From Natrinema salifodinae (GTDB lineage: Archaea; Halobacteriota; Halobacteria; Halobacteriales; Natrialbaceae), in the NCBI RefSeq assembly GCF_900110455.1, contig NZ_FOIS01000002.1:372001-436000 (forward strand): a stretch of DNA of 64,000 nucleotides. The letters run 5' to 3'. The position numbers and the translations under genes are program-made. Below, one piece after another: positions 62,537-64,000 of the stretch (position 1 is the first letter of the stretch; the number at the start of each line of letters is the position of its first letter). The notes under the pieces were generated by a model. That model saw nothing but the letters and a program-made list of their open reading frames with translations. It did not search any database and was not told the origin of the DNA.

Positions 62537-62983
62537 ATGTCCACGCTCGGACTGGTGGTCGCGGAGTTCAACCGCCCGATCACCGAGCAGATGGAGCAGG
62601 AAGCGCTCGAGGCGGCCACCGCCGCGGGCGCCGACGTGTACGAGACGGTCCGCGTCCCGGGGGCCTACGACGCGCCCCTGGCCGCCGACCGGCTGGCACG
62701 CCGCGACGCGGTCGACGCCGTCGCCGTCGTCGGGACGATCGTCACCGGCGATACGGACCACGATCAGGTAATCGGCGACGCCACCGCCCAGCGGCTCTCC
62801 GACGTGAGCCTCGAGCGGGACACGCCCGTGACCCTCGGCGTGACGGGCCCCGGCATGTCCGCCGCGGAAGCGCGCGAGCGCATTTCGAACGCGGCGACGG
62901 CCGTCGACGCCGCGCTCGATCTCGTCGACGAACTGCCCGATCCCAGTGCCGACGCCGCCGCAGATTCCGATTCAGACCAATGA
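62537..62983 (+). CDS. ribH: 6,7-dimethyl-8-ribityllumazine synthase
   Basis: RibH makes the lumazine precursor of riboflavin from an amino-uracil and a C4 phosphate. The 148-residue protein shows LGLVVAEFNRPITEQMEQEA, VRVPGAYDAPLAADRLARRD, AVVGTIVTGDTDHDQVIGDA with the catalytic His, and VTLGVTGPGMSAAEARERIS. Archaeal lumazine synthases form large capsid-like shells. The ATG at 62537 is the family start. Its stop overlaps the next gene's ATG by four bases (ATGA). Confidence 0.94.
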   Translation: MSTLGLVVAEFNRPITEQMEQEALEAATAAGADVYETVRVPGAYDAPLAADRLARRDAVDAVAVVGTIVTGDTDHDQVIGDATAQRLSDVSLERDTPVTLGVTGPGMSAAEARERISNAATAVDAALDLVDELPDPSADAAADSDSDQ

Positions 62984-64000
62984 CGATGGAATTCACCGAC
63001 CGCCTGACCCGAGTCGAACCGTCCGCAACGCTTGCCATCTCCGCGCTCGCGACCGAACTCGAGAACGAGGGCGCGGACGTCGTCGACCTCTCCGTCGGCG
63101 AACCCGACTTCCCCACGCCCGAGAACATCGTTCAGGCCGGCAAGGACGCGATGGACGCCGGCCACACCGGCTACACTACCTCCGCCGGCATCCTCGACCT
63201 CCGCGAGGCGATTTCCGAGAAGCTGGCCGCCGACGGCCTCGATCACACCACCGACGAGATCATCGTCACCCCCGGCGCGAAGCAGGCCCTCTACGAGATC
63301 GTCCAGGCACTCGTCGGCGAGGGCGACGAGGTCGTCCTGCTCGACCCCGCGTGGGTCTCCTACGAGGCCATGGTCAAGATGGCCGGCGGCGACCTCACCC
63401 GCGTCGACCTCTCGGACTCGGAGTTCCAGCTCGAGCCCGCGCTCGACGACCTCGAGGCCGCGGTCTCCGACGAGACCGAACTGCTGATCGTCAACTCGCC
63501 GTCGAACCCCACCGGCGCCGTCTACTCCGACGAAGCGCTCGAGGGTATCCGCGACCTGGCCGTCGAGCACGACGTCACCGTCATCTCCGACGAGATCTAC
63601 AAGGAGATCACCTACGGCGTCGAGCCCACCAGCCTCGGCACGCTCGAGGGCATGGCTGACCGCACCGTGACGGTCAACGGCTTCTCGAAGGCCTACTCGA
63701 TGACCGGCTGGCGCCTGGGCTACTTCGCCGGCCCCGAGGACCTCATCGACCAGGCCGGCAAGCTCCACAGCCACTCGGTCTCCTCGGCCGTCAACTTCGT
63801 CCAGCACGCCGGCATCGAGGCCCTGGAAAACACCGACACCGCCGTCGACCAGATGGTCGAGGCCTTCCGCGACCGGCGCGACCTGGTCGTCGACCTGCTC
63901 GAGGAGCACGACGTCGACGTCGCCGTCCCCGAGGGGGCGTTCTACATGATGTTGCCCGTCGACGAAGACGACCAGGCCTGGTGCGAGGGCGCGCTCGAGG
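62980..64000 (+). CDS. Class I/II pyridoxal-phosphate aminotransferase, 3' end outside window
   Basis: The visible 340 residues match the AspC-like aminotransferases. These have VVDLSVGEPDFPTPENIVQA, GHTGYTTSAGILDLREAISE, IVTPGAKQALYEIVQALVGE, LLIVNSPSNPTGAVYSDEAL, VISDEIYKEITYG and the PLP lysine in VNGFSKAYSMTGWRLGYFAG. Likely substrates are aspartate or aromatic amino acids with 2-oxoglutarate. The ATG at 62980 overlaps the ribH stop; a second in-frame ATG follows two codons later (62986). About 40 residues are missing at the C-terminus because the window ends. Confidence 0.92.
   Translation, partial: MTMEFTDRLTRVEPSATLAISALATELENEGADVVDLSVGEPDFPTPENIVQAGKDAMDAGHTGYTTSAGILDLREAISEKLAADGLDHTTDEIIVTPGAKQALYEIVQALVGEGDEVVLLDPAWVSYEAMVKMAGGDLTRVDLSDSEFQLEPALDDLEAAVSDETELLIVNSPSNPTGAVYSDEALEGIRDLAVEHDVTVISDEIYKEITYGVEPTSLGTLEGMADRTVTVNGFSKAYSMTGWRLGYFAGPEDLIDQAGKLHSHSVSSAVNFVQHAGIEALENTDTAVDQMVEAFRDRRDLVVDLLEEHDVDVAVPEGAFYMMLPVDEDDQAWCEGALE

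Overview
The window is a piece of a halophilic archaeal (Halobacteria) chromosome, possibly of the Natrialbales but not fixable to a genus from this alone. The evidence is a G+C-rich sequence, very acidic proteins, largely leaderless genes with TATA-like boxes about 25-30 bp upstream, archaeal informational genes (FEN1 with a C-terminal PCNA-binding motif, Trm112-like protein, UPF0058), the archaeal mevalonate branch (phosphomevalonate decarboxylase), and a membrane complex I operon without the NADH-oxidising subunits.

Layout: 1-11.7 kb is chromosomal backbone (purA, Trm112-like protein, a wHTH regulator, a large coiled-coil protein, an iron-type ABC ATPase with an iron-box-like palindrome, a Trm9-like methyltransferase, a Tat-exported beta-propeller). 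At 11,737-11,807 lies tRNA-Gly(UCC). The last 48 bp of this tRNA are repeated exactly at 26,905-26,952, and the 15.1 kb between is a visibly A+T-richer integrated element. It carries a tyrosine integrase next to the tRNA, a restriction-like block (SRA-HNH endonuclease, PD-(D/E)XK-like protein, tandem GIY-YIG protein), a PH/SHOCT protein, a SWIM zinc-finger protein, a chain of tiny overlapping genes leading into a 1,079-residue TOPRIM primase-helicase flanked by two structured repeats, a decayed stretch with three broken genes, and a TrmB-regulator/YwgA-like pair divergent from an unknown 414-residue protein. A second, shorter tRNA fragment at 27,061-27,083 suggests an older integration at the same site.

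From 27.2 to 49.5 kb the backbone resumes: an HTH-10 regulator beside a flavin-dependent oxidoreductase, a two-gene ABC exporter, FEN1, a quinone-oxidoreductase-like protein, an NDH-2-like flavoprotein, HalOD1 and Lrp/AsnC regulators, phosphomevalonate decarboxylase, endonuclease III, a divergent NAD-kinase homologue, an M28 peptidase, a polyprenyl diphosphate synthase, four small membrane proteins, the methylmalonyl-CoA mutase catalytic subunit, a CBS/ParB-fold protein and a TrkA-N/DHH phosphoesterase.

From 49.5 to 60.1 kb the minus strand holds a tightly packed complex I-like operon read A-B-CD-H-I-J1-J2-K-L-M-N. The window ends with purE-purK on the minus strand and ribH plus a truncated aminotransferase on the plus strand. 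The most unusual signals are the three-nuclease block, the compensating hairpin repeats that bracket the primase-helicase gene, the TrmB divergon, the NAD-kinase homologue without its GGDG motif, and two tandem palindromes read through inside purK.
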